Below, in pieces: positions 21,002-31,561 of a stretch of 64,000 bases of DNA. The notes under the pieces are model-generated. The model saw nothing but the letters and a program-made list of their open reading frames with translations. It did not search any database and was not told where the DNA came from. The translations under genes and the position numbers were made by a program. The stretch spans positions 3,224,001 to 3,288,000 of the forward strand of contig CP025321.1 of NCBI GenBank assembly GCA_004014935.1, written 5' to 3'. How positions within the stretch are numbered: position 1 is the stretch's first letter; each line of letters opens with the position of its first letter. Source of the stretch: Saccharomycopsis malanga. Its lineage: Eukaryota > Ascomycota > Saccharomycetes > Ascoideales > Saccharomycopsidaceae.

Positions 21002-21508
21002 TGAATATATAACTAGGCCTCGAGACTTGAAACATAGAAATGGACCTATACACTTTATAGCGACAAATTATCTTCATATTATCTAAACAGTTTATACTAA
21101 TCTCATTCAGACCTTTAACTGACAAGAAAACACCGTTATGCGATGCGTGGGTGATGCATGATGTAGCATCATAGTACATATCCCTGCATGTTAATCATAC
21201 CCTTTGAAGTGGATTTTATAGATACTATAATGATAGTCATTGAAATTGTCAAGACAGAAAGATTCTACACCAAAGTAGCAATGATCATAAAAAAAACGGT
21301 GGTACCAAATGTGGTATTTAAGAAGAAAAATTAAACATAAAGTAGAATAAATAACGTAGAAAACAAAACGAGTTAAAAAGTCTGACATACAAGTTGACAG
21401 TAAAATAAAGTGCTCAAAAAAACAAAAAAAAAATACATTAAGATAATGGTCATCAAAAAAAGCAGAAATGCATAATAAGCGCCATCAATATTGTAGTAGC
21501 AAACCCTC
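21002..21508. other. Intergenic, promoter of the acidic Ser-rich protein gene
   Basis: This 507 bp lies between two minus-strand genes: promoter of the gene ending at 21001 and 3' flank of the gene beginning at 21509. It is AT-rich with A-tracts near 21290 and 21420-21430. No gene was seen. Confidence 0.5.
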
Positions 21509-24500
21509 TTACATGTTGTGATATGAGTATTGGTATGATGTACTGCTGTTTACCAAAGGAGTACGTCTGCTTTGAAAAAAGTTTGCCAAAGAGCTTTTTT
21601 CTTTGTTGTGTAGTGAGCCAGAATACAAGCTCAGCAACTCCGAACCCTCGCAGGACTCCAAAGATTTATTTGATGAGTAAACGCTGCCATGTGCATTTCC
21701 TTTCTGACGTACGGTTTTCTCTGCTGATTCAAGCTTGATTTGCTTGATAGCCTCTGGCAACAGCATCGTGTTCTGTTCGCAAAGCTCTTCAATGTCTCTA
21801 TAACCTTTTTGGCGGATGTAGTCACCGTATAAAGAGTTGACAGCAGAAAGTAATGTAGATCCGCCCACGCTGGCGCTGCTATTACTTCTGGAGCTACCAT
21901 CCACTGATTCCCAATCTTCATTATCATGGTCGCTGAAAACTGGATTCTTGACCAAGTCGCTGTCACTATAATACAACACAGACGAATCGCTCAAGGAAAA
22001 GTTTCTTGAGGCCTGGCCCTCAACCTCCTCCAACAAATCCAACTGGATTTGGTTCTGAGCAGCAATGTTCTTCAGAAATTGTACATCAGAGGCAATACTA
22101 CTGGCAAAGGAAAACTCCCTGATATTACCTCTTGAGCCTATGTTGATGGTAGACTGTCTAGAAACACATGTGCTATCGACAGCAGTGTCTTGTGGGGTTC
22201 TTTCAGCGGAATTAACAACTCTGAGGGCGTGTGGAGACCGTTCTTCAAATGGATTACTTATAAGAGAGTTTCCAGTAAAGTCTCTACTTTGTTGGCCTTG
22301 TCTCAAGTTTTGATGGCCGCTGAAATGTCTGAATGTGCTTTTAGAACTGTTGAGCTCATAATAATGGATAAGTTCAAGACTCTTATTGCCCAACATATTG
22401 TCTGTATCTACAACTCCTGATGCGCATCTGGAATTCACAGCAGACGGTTCTGCACTTAGTTCGTAAGTGTAGTCTTTGATCAAGTCCTCATAATCTGTAA
22501 CACTGTACGAAGACGCATTATGAAGGCTTTGGTCGCTATGTTCATTTTCGTCACTTTCAGTAATAGTTTTAAGCTGTTCTTTCAAAGGTTCTAAAATGTG
22601 AGTTTGATCTACCTCATCAAGGGTGGTGTTTTCTTGTTGTTTATCGAAAGCATCAGCTATAGAATATTCATTTCTGATGACAAACTCAGAGTCAAGCTCA
22701 GAATAAACACTTTCCACATCTTGGGTTACATCCATATCTTCCTGGAAAGTGTCATCTTCCTCAAGAATGTTGTCTACTTTAGGGGCAGCCTCTGCTTTCC
22801 TTGTGAACACGTTGTACGCATCAGAGGTGCTGATTTCTTTAGTTTCCAACGTTGACACCGTGTCTAAACTCGAATTATCATTGGACTGTATTGAAAACGT
22901 GTCATTGATTGGCGAGTACACAAGTCTTGGATCTTCACTTCCTGACGAACTGGACGTTGTAGTGCTGGAAGATACCATACTGAAATCTCTTTGTTTAGAA
23001 AAATTTGAGCCATTGTCGTTAAAAGATTGTTGAAAATGAGCTGGTCTTGGTGGCGGTACTGGCCAGTGTCTGATAACGGTATTACTTGAAGCAATAATGT
23101 TTGCATTGATCAATGTATTAGGTTTTTCATCGCTAACATTAATATTCGATGATTCGGTTGTTTTATCAATAGTGCTCATATTGATTGGTTCCAATGTCTC
23201 ATGGATAGTGCCCATATTGAATGAGTCAGATCTTTCACTTATAGGCAGAGAACCCATATTGAGTGATTCAGACTCTGCTGCAAACACAATATATCCTCTT
23301 TGAGAGTTGACTTTGAATCTTTCATTAGATTGTTGAGCACTGTTTGATTGATAAGCACTATGATATGAATCATTGGTGCTGTCATCAGTTGAAGAGCGAC
23401 AAAGCTTGCCATTAGGCAAAGAATAATCAAATTGTTGTTTAGTAGGAATGTCTGGCATTGGACGAGGTGTTTCATTTGATTTGTTAACAATCGGCGCAGA
23501 TGTCATTATATTTTTTCTTATCAAATCTTGATATTGAGTTTCTTGGATCTGGTTCTTGAAACTTACACTGTTTCTATTGGAGCTTGGAGTCAGCAGATTC
23601 ATGGTTCTATGGGTGCTTCCACTAGCTAAAGAAGCGTCATCCTCGGCAAGTTTACGTGGTGAGTAATTGTCAAAGTTGTAAATGTTGGTCACAGGTTGTC
23701 TCTTGTGTGGATTGTTTCCTGGTGAGCCAATACTTGTTTTAAAGACAGTGTCTGGCTTTGTTTCTTTTGGTGGTTGTGCTATCTCTTTCTTGTTCTCAGA
23801 CTCTATTGTTATGGCAGAAATGTCAGCTAGAAGTCTTGTTTCGTTAGCATCATCTGCAGTGGTATCATTTCCATAGAATTCAGAATTGATACTTTCCCGG
23901 TCAATTTCCTTACCATTTGACAATGGTTGCATAGTTTCATTTTTGGCTGATCTCATATCACTCAATGGAGATCTGGTATGTGGGCGGATAATTGGCACTT
24001 CATTTACTTCTGAAGAACTGGCAAACCACTTATCGTTAGAATGTTCCTGTTGTAATCCCACAAAGGACTCAACATCATCTTTATCTTCAACAACTTGGTG
24101 GGTGTTTCCCTTCTTTTTTGACTTTGTTTTCTTTGCTTTATCATTAGACTTTTTTTTCAAACCAAATGGCCAAAATCTGTGCTTCTTTTTTTTACCACCT
24201 TTGTCGTCATTTGTCTCTGACTTTCCTGTACTTCTGGAGTCGTTAGTTGTCTGTTTCGCCAATTCGTTAAGCTCGTGGAAGTCAAGCAAAGCGTTGGCAT
24301 TCATTTGTCTGTTCTGCACAATATATTCGTTGGAATTGACCAAAGAAATGTTTGATTTTGTGCGGGAATGCAAGTTTATTGCTGGAACAGAATAAGTTTT
24401 TTCATGTCTAAAGACGGTTCCATTTGAATTGTTGTCCTGATAGGGCGGAAGTGGTGGTTGAGGACGTGGTCTAGGCCCTTGAAACAGTGAAATAGAATAG

Positions 24501-25150
24501 GTAGATCCAGAAGGAGTAATGCCAGTATATGAAGAGTTTGGCATCAAAGAAAGATGCTTGGTGGCAACATTACCGGAAGGAATTCCGGCTGATTGTGAAG
24601 CAAATTTGAATTCTTGAAATTTCCGCATTTCCTCCTCTGAAGGCACTTTTGTAGGAGAAGCTGCTCTCTGTTCACTAACTTGATTCTTAAACAAGGGTTC
24701 TACTCCAACAGACGTCGGTCTTGAAGACACTACCGAAGGCAAGCTGTCAGCAGACCGGTTTTCCATGGTGCTTCTTGAATCGAGACTGGTTCTACTTTTG
24801 TTCGCAGCACTGATTAAAGGAGGCCTGATCAACGTCGCTGGAATTGGAACACCATAGGAGTTTTTAGCAGTATATGGTTTGATATGGGTTCGAGTTGGAT
24901 TTCTCTCAGGAGAAGCAGAACGAGTTCTGCGGTGGTTGTTACCCACTAGGTAGTTTGGATTGGTAAGATCAAAGACCGACCTGTTAACTGACAGAGCACT
25001 TGACGATACAGGCTGTACACTATGTCTAAGCTGCTGAAACTTTTGCTTCGAGGTAGAAGCATAATAATTCGAAGAGGTTACTGAAAAACTCACTGAGCTG
25101 GAATCTTTTCCTTGGAAGGAATCGTAGTTGGAAGATGAATAATTACTCAT
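21509..25150 (-). CDS. Large Ser/Asn-rich cytoskeleton- or cortex-type protein, unknown function
   Basis: The 1213-residue product is Ser/Asn/Thr-rich and largely disordered. Features are an N-terminal Ser/Tyr-rich segment, Pro-rich patches (GPRPRPQPPLPPYQ and WPVPPPRPAHF, possible SH3 ligands), a strongly basic cluster (KKKKHRFWPFGLKKKSNDK), and acidic stretches near 800. A short, well-structured C-terminal block, SLYGDYIRQKGYRDIEELCE followed by QNTMLLPEAIKQIKLES, is probably the conserved core. Pro-rich and basic patches of this kind occur in yeast bud-neck and polarity adaptors, but I do not recognise the orthologue. The ATG at 25150 is the first in frame (MSNYSSSNYDSF). It is in tandem with the preceding disordered protein gene. 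Confidence 0.75.
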   Translation of the reverse strand: MSNYSSSNYDSFQGKDSSSVSFSVTSSNYYASTSKQKFQQLRHSVQPVSSSALSVNRSVFDLTNPNYLVGNNHRRTRSASPERNPTRTHIKPYTAKNSYGVPIPATLIRPPLISAANKSRTSLDSRSTMENRSADSLPSVVSSRPTSVGVEPLFKNQVSEQRAASPTKVPSEEEMRKFQEFKFASQSAGIPSGNVATKHLSLMPNSSYTGITPSGSTYSISLFQGPRPRPQPPLPPYQDNNSNGTVFRHEKTYSVPAINLHSRTKSNISLVNSNEYIVQNRQMNANALLDFHELNELAKQTTNDSRSTGKSETNDDKGGKKKKHRFWPFGLKKKSNDKAKKTKSKKKGNTHQVVEDKDDVESFVGLQQEHSNDKWFASSSEVNEVPIIRPHTRSPLSDMRSAKNETMQPLSNGKEIDRESINSEFYGNDTTADDANETRLLADISAITIESENKKEIAQPPKETKPDTVFKTSIGSPGNNPHKRQPVTNIYNFDNYSPRKLAEDDASLASGSTHRTMNLLTPSSNRNSVSFKNQIQETQYQDLIRKNIMTSAPIVNKSNETPRPMPDIPTKQQFDYSLPNGKLCRSSTDDSTNDSYHSAYQSNSAQQSNERFKVNSQRGYIVFAAESESLNMGSLPISERSDSFNMGTIHETLEPINMSTIDKTTESSNINVSDEKPNTLINANIIASSNTVIRHWPVPPPRPAHFQQSFNDNGSNFSKQRDFSMVSSSTTTSSSSGSEDPRLVYSPINDTFSIQSNDNSSLDTVSTLETKEISTSDAYNVFTRKAEAAPKVDNILEEDDTFQEDMDVTQDVESVYSELDSEFVIRNEYSIADAFDKQQENTTLDEVDQTHILEPLKEQLKTITESDENEHSDQSLHNASSYSVTDYEDLIKDYTYELSAEPSAVNSRCASGVVDTDNMLGNKSLELIHYYELNSSKSTFRHFSGHQNLRQGQQSRDFTGNSLISNPFEERSPHALRVVNSAERTPQDTAVDSTCVSRQSTINIGSRGNIREFSFASSIASDVQFLKNIAAQNQIQLDLLEEVEGQASRNFSLSDSSVLYYSDSDLVKNPVFSDHDNEDWESVDGSSRSNSSASVGGSTLLSAVNSLYGDYIRQKGYRDIEELCEQNTMLLPEAIKQIKLESAEKTVRQKGNAHGSVYSSNKSLESCEGSELLSLYSGSLHNKEKSSLANFFQSRRTPLVNSSTSYQYSYHNM

Positions 25151-25990
25151 CTTTCAACCAATTTATCACTATATTGAGTAAAAATCAAGCACCTAAATTG
25201 CCAGCCTTTTTATAAAATTTGTAAAGACGATTAAAAAAAAGCAAAAGACTTTTTTCGCTCAAACAGCTAGATAACTGTAGAAGATAAAGAAAACGACGAC
25301 TTGCAATGGAACTATGCCTGTAAATGTTGAAATCCATGAAACCTGCATGTCTCTCTGTTTACTTATTTCCCAAATTGGAAAATATACATTTCTTATAAAC
25401 CATGGCAATGGTTTATCATGTGATGCGCTATTTCATATATACCAGTGACGCGGGTTTTTTACAGTGTGATGATTTACATAATATTCCACTATTGGGGTTC
25501 CCAGGTGATTTCCCAATGTGTCGAGCCAAGCCTCAAACGATCTACTGGGTATTCAGCATGATTCTTTGAGTTGAAGTGCACTATATTTCCTCATAAGGTG
25601 ACGGGATTTCGTCGGAACTAGTAACAGTCACTTCTCCGTACAATGTTGCCAAATCAGTGGTAAGATAATATGATCAGCTTATAAAAGTGACACCTGAACA
25701 ATGTATTATGGAGCATTGAAAGAGCCATCTATGCGGGTCCTACGTCATGATATGTATTCTGATGCATATTACTGCGTGTTAATGTTATGCAGTGTACAGT
25801 AGTGTCCGCGCCAGTGGGCCGGGGCAGAAGCTGTTGCTTTATCCATTTTAACGGAAAAGAGGCTGAAGGTTACTTATAAATGGCAGACTTAAATATGGGA
25901 ACAATTCCTGTTTTTTCAAAGGAATGATGAAGAGTGGATTGTCACAATTTTTTAACTTCTATTATAACTGAATTACACTTTATTTAAACA
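25151..25990. other. Intergenic, divergent promoter region
   Basis: This 840 bp separates the Ser/Asn-rich protein gene (-) and the stomatin-like gene (+) and serves as promoter for both. No open frame, RNA gene or clear repeat was seen. Confidence 0.5.
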
Positions 25991-27028
25991 ATGTCCCAAC
26001 CACACCCAGAAGCATATATGTCGCAGTTTGCAGATGAGCAGGCAAGCAGCGAATCATACAAGGAGGTGCATCGTCAACAGGTTCCACCTGTACCAGAAAT
26101 GGTTGTCAAGAATTTCGCTAAGAAATATGAAACCCCGCATGAGGGTACATACCAAAAGATTATGAGCTCATTAGGTTCGTTCTTTGGTTGCTTAGGTACT
26201 ATACCATGTTGCTGCTGTACGAATCCTTATGTTAATGTTGACCAAGGTCAAGTTGGATTGGTCACCAGATTTGGTGCCCTATCAAGGGCTGTGGAACCAG
26301 GGTCTACATATGTTAATACTTGGGTTGAAAGAATTCAGAAAGTCAGTATTCGGATTCAAACCACTGAAATACCATCTCAAGATTGTTTGACAAGAGACAA
26401 TGTTTCAGTGAAGATATCGTCAGTTCTTTATTACAATATTGTTGATCCAAAACTTGCTGCTCTTGGTATTGAAAACGTGCACAATTCATTGGTCGGTCGT
26501 ACTCAAACCACTTTACGTGATGTGATTGGTTCACGCAATCTTCAAGATGTTATCGAGAGAAGGGACCAGATTGCTGCTGCCATTGCAGAAAGCATTGCTA
26601 GTATTGCCCAAGCTTGGGGTGTTCATATTGAAAGTATCCTTATTAAGGACATCCATCTTCCACCTAACGTGTCCTCCTCTTTGTCAAGAGCAGCTGAAGC
26701 CACTAGAATCGGTGAGTCCAAGATCATTGCTGCCAAGGCTGAGGTTGAGAGTGCCAAGTTGATGAGACGTGCTGCGGACATCTTGGCCTCTGAAGCTGCT
26801 ATGCAAATCAGATATCTTGATGCCATGCAAGCAATGTCCAAAAACTCGGGTTCCAAGGTCATATTCATGCCTTACTCTCCAAATGCCGCTAATAATATTG
26901 GCCATGACTCTACGGACGGTAAAGCAAAAATTCTTCCTCAAAACAACGGAACCTCTCAGGTTGGTTTCACCGATGATGAAAATACCAAAGCTATGCGTAT
27001 AAACGCTTTGCAAGAAGCAGGTGTTTAA
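25991..27028 (+). CDS. SLP3: Stomatin-like SPFH (band 7) protein
   Basis: This 345-residue protein is of the stomatin/prohibitin superfamily, which scaffolds membrane microdomains. A disordered N-terminus (1-55) leads to a membrane-proximal segment with a Cys cluster, IPCCCCTNPY (Cys73-76), a likely S-acylation site. The SPFH domain runs about 80-260: VDQGQVGLVTRFGALSRAVEPG, IQTTEIPSQDCLTRDNVSVK, the VGRTQTTLRDVIGSRNLQDV helix and the ASIAQAWGVHIESILIKDI strand. An Ala-rich coiled coil follows. It matches the Candida stomatin-like proteins; the plasma-membrane paralogue with the Cys run (SLP3) fits better than the mitochondrial SLP2 type, as there is no presequence. The family is secure and the paralogue choice moderate. 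Confidence 0.85.
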   Translation: MSQPHPEAYMSQFADEQASSESYKEVHRQQVPPVPEMVVKNFAKKYETPHEGTYQKIMSSLGSFFGCLGTIPCCCCTNPYVNVDQGQVGLVTRFGALSRAVEPGSTYVNTWVERIQKVSIRIQTTEIPSQDCLTRDNVSVKISSVLYYNIVDPKLAALGIENVHNSLVGRTQTTLRDVIGSRNLQDVIERRDQIAAAIAESIASIAQAWGVHIESILIKDIHLPPNVSSSLSRAAEATRIGESKIIAAKAEVESAKLMRRAADILASEAAMQIRYLDAMQAMSKNSGSKVIFMPYSPNAANNIGHDSTDGKAKILPQNNGTSQVGFTDDENTKAMRINALQEAGV

Positions 27029-28076
27029 ATTGAAGGGTTGAATTGATGTCTTGTTTAAACCTATAGGTTTAGTATGTGTTATGCTTTTGTTTGGTGCTAT
27101 TTTTTATCTTTTTGTTTGATTCTATCGCTTTTTTATAGTTTTTGAAAATCTTGCCATGTTTATGATGATATGTATACACTGTAGCAAATAGTATTAATAC
27201 AAATATCTTTCTATATTTTAGTTCCTAAATCCTGGCAATAATCCTCCTAATAGAAATCCAAATTATTTTGAATATTATTATTTGATATAGTAATCTTATA
27301 TTTCAAGTCCAGTGCATATCAGTTCGGTATATACGCGCTACGCTTAAAAGGACTTGGAAAAGCCCACTGAGGAATGCCCAACCATGTCCCATTCTTCATG
27401 ACTTTTCACTTAATGGTTTGGAAAGCACTAGACTTTTGTCTTGGTCGTATTTCAAACAGTTGTTGTTGCCTGTGAAGTCACGTTGAGGATCGTAAAAGCG
27501 TCGAGGAAATTTTCGTTTTTAGCTTGGGTAAAAAAGATAATAATAATAATTGAAATATAGAATAAAAAAGATAAAAAATATGAAATAAACTTAAAGATGT
27601 TAGTGGTAAGTGTAAAAGAGGGCTAAGGACAGACATCAGCTTCTTGTCTTGCTCCAGGTGATGCTACGCGTATTGTATATCTAGTAACCTCTTCAAAATA
27701 GGAGAGCAAAGCTTCTATCAATCTTAAAGTCTTTGATCAAGTTCAGAACCAAAGCTGAGCTTATGCCATGTTCTTCTTGATCATTTGTCCATCTTTTGCT
27801 TCTGAAGTAGACGAGCATGTTTTAGATCTTGATCACCAAAGTCCTGACATTAACTACGCTAAAAATAAATTATTATCTAACGTTAAATACACTAAAATTA
27901 AATTATTATCATAATTATCATTAGCCCACATCTAAGCAGATACTAGCAAAATTAACATAGCCCTAAAAAGTGTTAGAAAAATATGGCAAGATACAAGTTA
28001 AAGCAAAAACTTTTATAGAAAGATAAAAAATCATCAAAATAAACACAACGTTACTCGAAGCTATTGTGCAAACTTG
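27029..28076. other. Intergenic between convergent genes, with a repeat
   Basis: About 1 kb lies between the 3' ends of the stomatin-like gene (+) and the HMG-box gene (-). It holds copy 1 of the SINE-like repeat (27271-27392, listed separately). The rest is AT-rich with (TAA)n near 27540. No coding frame was recognised. Confidence 0.55.
27271..27392 (-). repeat. SINE-like dispersed repeat, copy 1
   Basis: Read on the minus strand, this about 120-bp unit begins at ATGGGACATGG near 27392. It contains TAGCGCGTATATAC and GAACTGATATGCACTGGACT, then ends in CTTGAAATATAAGATTACTA and an AT-rich tail with ATAATAAT. It aligns over its whole length with copy 2 at 40740-40847 at roughly 75-80% by eye. 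No flanking duplication was found, suggesting an older insertion. It lies in an intergenic region between convergent genes. Confidence 0.75.
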
Positions 28077-30113
28077 TTATAGTATTTTTTTTTGCTTGGA
28101 AGCAAGTTTGAAAGACATTTTAGGTTTCTTTATTGGTTTTGATTTTGGTTTGACTATGACTTCTTTTGATTCCTTCTTGACAAGCGTTTTTTTGTCAGGT
28201 GAAGCGTTTTTTCTCTTTTTTGGGCTAAATTTGTAGTGAGGATATGTTTCTTCGTGAAGGAGTTTTTCAATTTTGCTGTATTCTGCAAACTGACTCTTGA
28301 TGTGTTCCTCCTCAGTATGCCATAGCAATGCTATTACATGGCACATTGCCCCATGATGGACTTTGACGTGTTTGAATGTTGGAAGGATATGATATTGTGA
28401 TAGTTTGTCTAATCTAACATTGATATGTTCTTGTGCAAAATAGTGTTTTTGAAGTTTGAAATCTCTCAGTATGGACAGGATTTTTTGTTGGTCAGCAAAT
28501 GCTTTATGAGGGTCCAAAAGAAACTCTACATCTTTCTGGATCAATTCCAAGATGATCTTTTCATCTACATCATGACTGCTATTTTCATTCAAATAAGGGC
28601 GGACAAAATGATTCAAATAATAGTCAGTCAACTCCTCGACTACATTGAGCATTGTGAGTGCGACAGCTACTTTGATCATTGACGAGCGGTAAAGCATATA
28701 AGTGTTTAAAGGTCTTTTGATGTACATGGAATCTTTCTTGGTGGCAGCTTCGTCGCCCATTAATGTTTTGAAGCATTCAAACAGATTCAAATGTTCTAAA
28801 AGACGGAGGTCAAAGCCTTGGGCCAGCAATTCTTGTAACATGTTATCAAGAATTGTTTCATTTACTTTGTCGATATCATTAGAGATGAATTCCTTACCAC
28901 AAGACGATCTGATTTGAATCATCAAGCCTTGTGATGTATCGATCAATGGGATTTTGGCTAAAAACTTTTTGTAGTCTTCAGGATTTTTTCTATCAAGCAG
29001 AGCAGAACTGGCTGGGTTTTGTATTTCAATCAAACTACAGATTACTCCAAGTTTCAAGCCAACATTGAAACTTTCAAAATTAGTATTGTTGTTCATTTGA
29101 AGAATCCCATTATTGTCAATGGTATTGTTTGTGAATAAGCAAAGTGCGTTTTTCAATTGAGGAATGTCAAGCCCCCTTGTCTCAGCTAGTTTTATTATTT
29201 TACGGTAACGTTTAGCATCAATCACGGTTTTTTGGAAAAAATCAACAAATTTTAACGGTTCACCGCCAACAAACAAGGTGGACGATGAGCGGGAATGGTT
29301 AGGAGTAGAAGCTACTGTAGGAGTAGAAGGAACAGACGAAACAGGAGAAGATGCGAATGGAAAATACGATAAAAAAGGCGCTGGCGATGTTGAAAACAAA
29401 GTGTTAAGTGCAGATTTTTGGATATAAATTAGTTCGTTTTGCTTATTAAAATCCAACTTTTGCATCTGGACATGCTCTGCATTAATATCTACTGGCTTGT
29501 GGAAAGGTCCCAACCCTATATCTGAAAACAAATCGTTTTCATTTTTTTGAGAAGAGACTGAAAACAAATCTATTTGCGAAAGATTAGCACAACTAGGAGG
29601 ACCAACAGCGTTGGGATAATTTAACTCGTCGATTAGATGACCATTGTTGTTTGCCAGCAACACCGGCATGGATTTTGTTCGTTTAGCGTTTTTACTACTT
29701 GAGGAATGGTTGAAACATGTCATGTCATCAGAAACGTTACTATACGCCTTGATATCATTAAGCGACTTGGAAGTTACTACCTGAGCGTCAGAAACGTTGC
29801 CATTGTATGCTTTATCAGGAATATAGCTAAATACACTATGGATATCGTCATGAACAGCATCATCCGTAGCCATGGGAGTTGCAAACTCCATGGAAAATAT
29901 AGACCGCGACGCCGTTGATGGCGTGCAAGACAACTCATCCTGATTGATAGTATTATCAAAATAGGACAGCTGAGTATTGATACGTGCCTCTAAAGGAAAT
30001 ATCTCCTCAGGAGAGACGGTCTCTTGGTAAGCATCAACATCCCAAATCTGGTGTGGACTCTGGATGTTGGATAATACAGGAAAACTATCATTAGAAATAT
30101 CAGAAAGGCGCAT
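28077..30113 (-). CDS. HMG-box-like DNA-binding protein with a split box
   Basis: The 678-residue product has a disordered Ser/Asn-rich N-terminus and a predicted helical middle (about 290-460). An HMG box in two pieces follows. The first helix is KRPLNTYMLYRSSM (from Arg467), a close match to HMG helix 1. The second half, CHVIALLWHTEEEHIKSQ then EKLLHEETYPHYKFSPKK (Trp598 to about 630), matches helices 2 and 3 including the W, the YP.YK and the basic tail. In a usual HMG box the Arg and Trp are about 40 residues apart; here they are 131 apart, so about 90 residues are inserted. No splice signals were noticed within the insert, and it stays in frame. The C-terminus is very Lys-rich. A sequence-specific HMG regulator of the Ste11/Rfg1/MATa2 kind is the broad guess; I assign no symbol. 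Confidence 0.78.
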   Translation of the reverse strand: MRLSDISNDSFPVLSNIQSPHQIWDVDAYQETVSPEEIFPLEARINTQLSYFDNTINQDELSCTPSTASRSIFSMEFATPMATDDAVHDDIHSVFSYIPDKAYNGNVSDAQVVTSKSLNDIKAYSNVSDDMTCFNHSSSSKNAKRTKSMPVLLANNNGHLIDELNYPNAVGPPSCANLSQIDLFSVSSQKNENDLFSDIGLGPFHKPVDINAEHVQMQKLDFNKQNELIYIQKSALNTLFSTSPAPFLSYFPFASSPVSSVPSTPTVASTPNHSRSSSTLFVGGEPLKFVDFFQKTVIDAKRYRKIIKLAETRGLDIPQLKNALCLFTNNTIDNNGILQMNNNTNFESFNVGLKLGVICSLIEIQNPASSALLDRKNPEDYKKFLAKIPLIDTSQGLMIQIRSSCGKEFISNDIDKVNETILDNMLQELLAQGFDLRLLEHLNLFECFKTLMGDEAATKKDSMYIKRPLNTYMLYRSSMIKVAVALTMLNVVEELTDYYLNHFVRPYLNENSSHDVDEKIILELIQKDVEFLLDPHKAFADQQKILSILRDFKLQKHYFAQEHINVRLDKLSQYHILPTFKHVKVHHGAMCHVIALLWHTEEEHIKSQFAEYSKIEKLLHEETYPHYKFSPKKRKNASPDKKTLVKKESKEVIVKPKSKPIKKPKMSFKLASKQKKIL

Positions 30114-31561
30114 GGTGAATCTTGTTAATTAGCAGCGAGGACGTGTCTTTCAAACAAAAAATTGAGGCTAGGATAGAACGAAGCGAATTAGGTAAAGAAA
30201 TAATGAACTGAAAGATGAAAAAAGATGAAAAGTTGTTGAAAAGAGCAAAAAAGATATCAAAAGAGAAATTTAATTAAATATATGTATTAATTTAGGGAAA
30301 TGTACGAAAATGAGTGTAATTGGAGTGTAATTTACAGTTTCGTCGGCATAGCGCACCAAAAAGCCTAAGCCATTGTTAATTGTGCGGTTTCTGCATTGAC
30401 AATATGCTTTAATGTGGGACAGTTAATGAGGAAGGGGCTTGCTAATTCTGTCCTGCTGGCGCTTGAATAGCATACCATAACATGTTCAAGAACAACTCAT
30501 CATGTTGCTGCATGCACTCCAATGTATCATCCTGCAAGGATTTATACCTGGACAACAACTCATACATACATTCATACATGCATATGCAGCGTACTGCGTC
30601 AGCTGTTTCCCCAATAGGACATGGTGATATGCACAGCCTGCACGGAGCCAGCATATGCACCTCGGGTGCATGTCAAAACTGGCCTTTCCATGTCTATTTA
30701 TCAATGGAAAGTCTTTAAATTATGTCTTGGATATTTCAGTCTAGATTCTCGGTGAAGTTTTCAAAATCTTTGGGATGAACTTACTCTGAATAATAGAAAA
30801 CTTTGCGCTGTAGATATGCCCCCACCAGTGACAGGGTCTCAGAATTTTTATTCCAACCAAAAGTGCGAGCAAAATTAGCATTATTGGAAGTGATGTGGCG
30901 TTATCAAGTGTAACCAGGTGCCTTTAATATGTGGGACAGCTGCTGTGAGGGGCTACCGATGGGAGAGACGACCATTTAATTGGTCGAAATCTCCACCCGC
31001 AAAAAAAAGCTTGGTTTTCATTATAATTTTTTTCTTCTCCTCTTAACAAATGTATCGTACTGTTCGCTTAGACTTTTGACAGTTACAATAAAAACTTGTT
31101 TTTGCAATTTTTTTCCCTGTAATTTTAACGGGATTATGATATAAGGGCGTATGTCATTGATCATGATTAAGATGGAATCGGTTGACAGTCCTGCAGTATA
31201 TATGCATGTCCTCAACTTTAAAATAGGCTGCAGAATTCAGCATTACCCGCATACGACCAGCGTTATGAGCGATATGGTGAGAGAGTGAAAAAAAGCGTAA
31301 AGATACAATATACACTATATTAAGACTATTAGAGACAATTTTCTTCCATAAGCTCTGCTGGGTCTGCTTGCAATCCCTCCTTCTTGTCCGGGCCCCCCTT
31401 ATTTGCTGCTAACGACAACCGCAGGTTTCTTACAGCTATTTCAGTGAAAGTCAACACACCTCCGTTGGTGCTAATCTCTTCCCATAGACTTGAAATTGCC
31501 TGTTTTGTCTTTCTTTACTTAGCAGTACTGTTTTAATTATACACTTGGGTCATTGAGCTTA
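30114..31561. other. Intergenic, divergent promoter region
   Basis: About 1.45 kb separates the HMG-box gene (-) and HDA2 (+). It is long for this genome, as is common upstream of regulators. It includes an ATACATACATTCATAC-like simple stretch near 30560 and a TTACCCG motif at 31243-31249. No gene was recognised; the open frames near 30440-30720 overlap on both strands and have no conserved look. Confidence 0.5.
31243..31249. promoter_or_regulatory. TTACCCG (Reb1-type) site upstream of HDA2
   Basis: The core matches the general regulatory factor site TTACCCG and lies about 313 bp upstream of the HDA2 ATG. The gene for Reb1 is in this same window. It is a single 7-mer, so evidence is modest. 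Confidence 0.3.

Noticed and set aside
31553-31561. Upstream TTG starts for HDA2 and similar extensions (DDT/WHIM, CHT3, STE13-like, Nrg1-like; GTG for REB1)
   Set aside because: Nuclear yeast genes start at ATG; the first in-frame ATG gives sensible N-termini (for the chitinase, a signal peptide).
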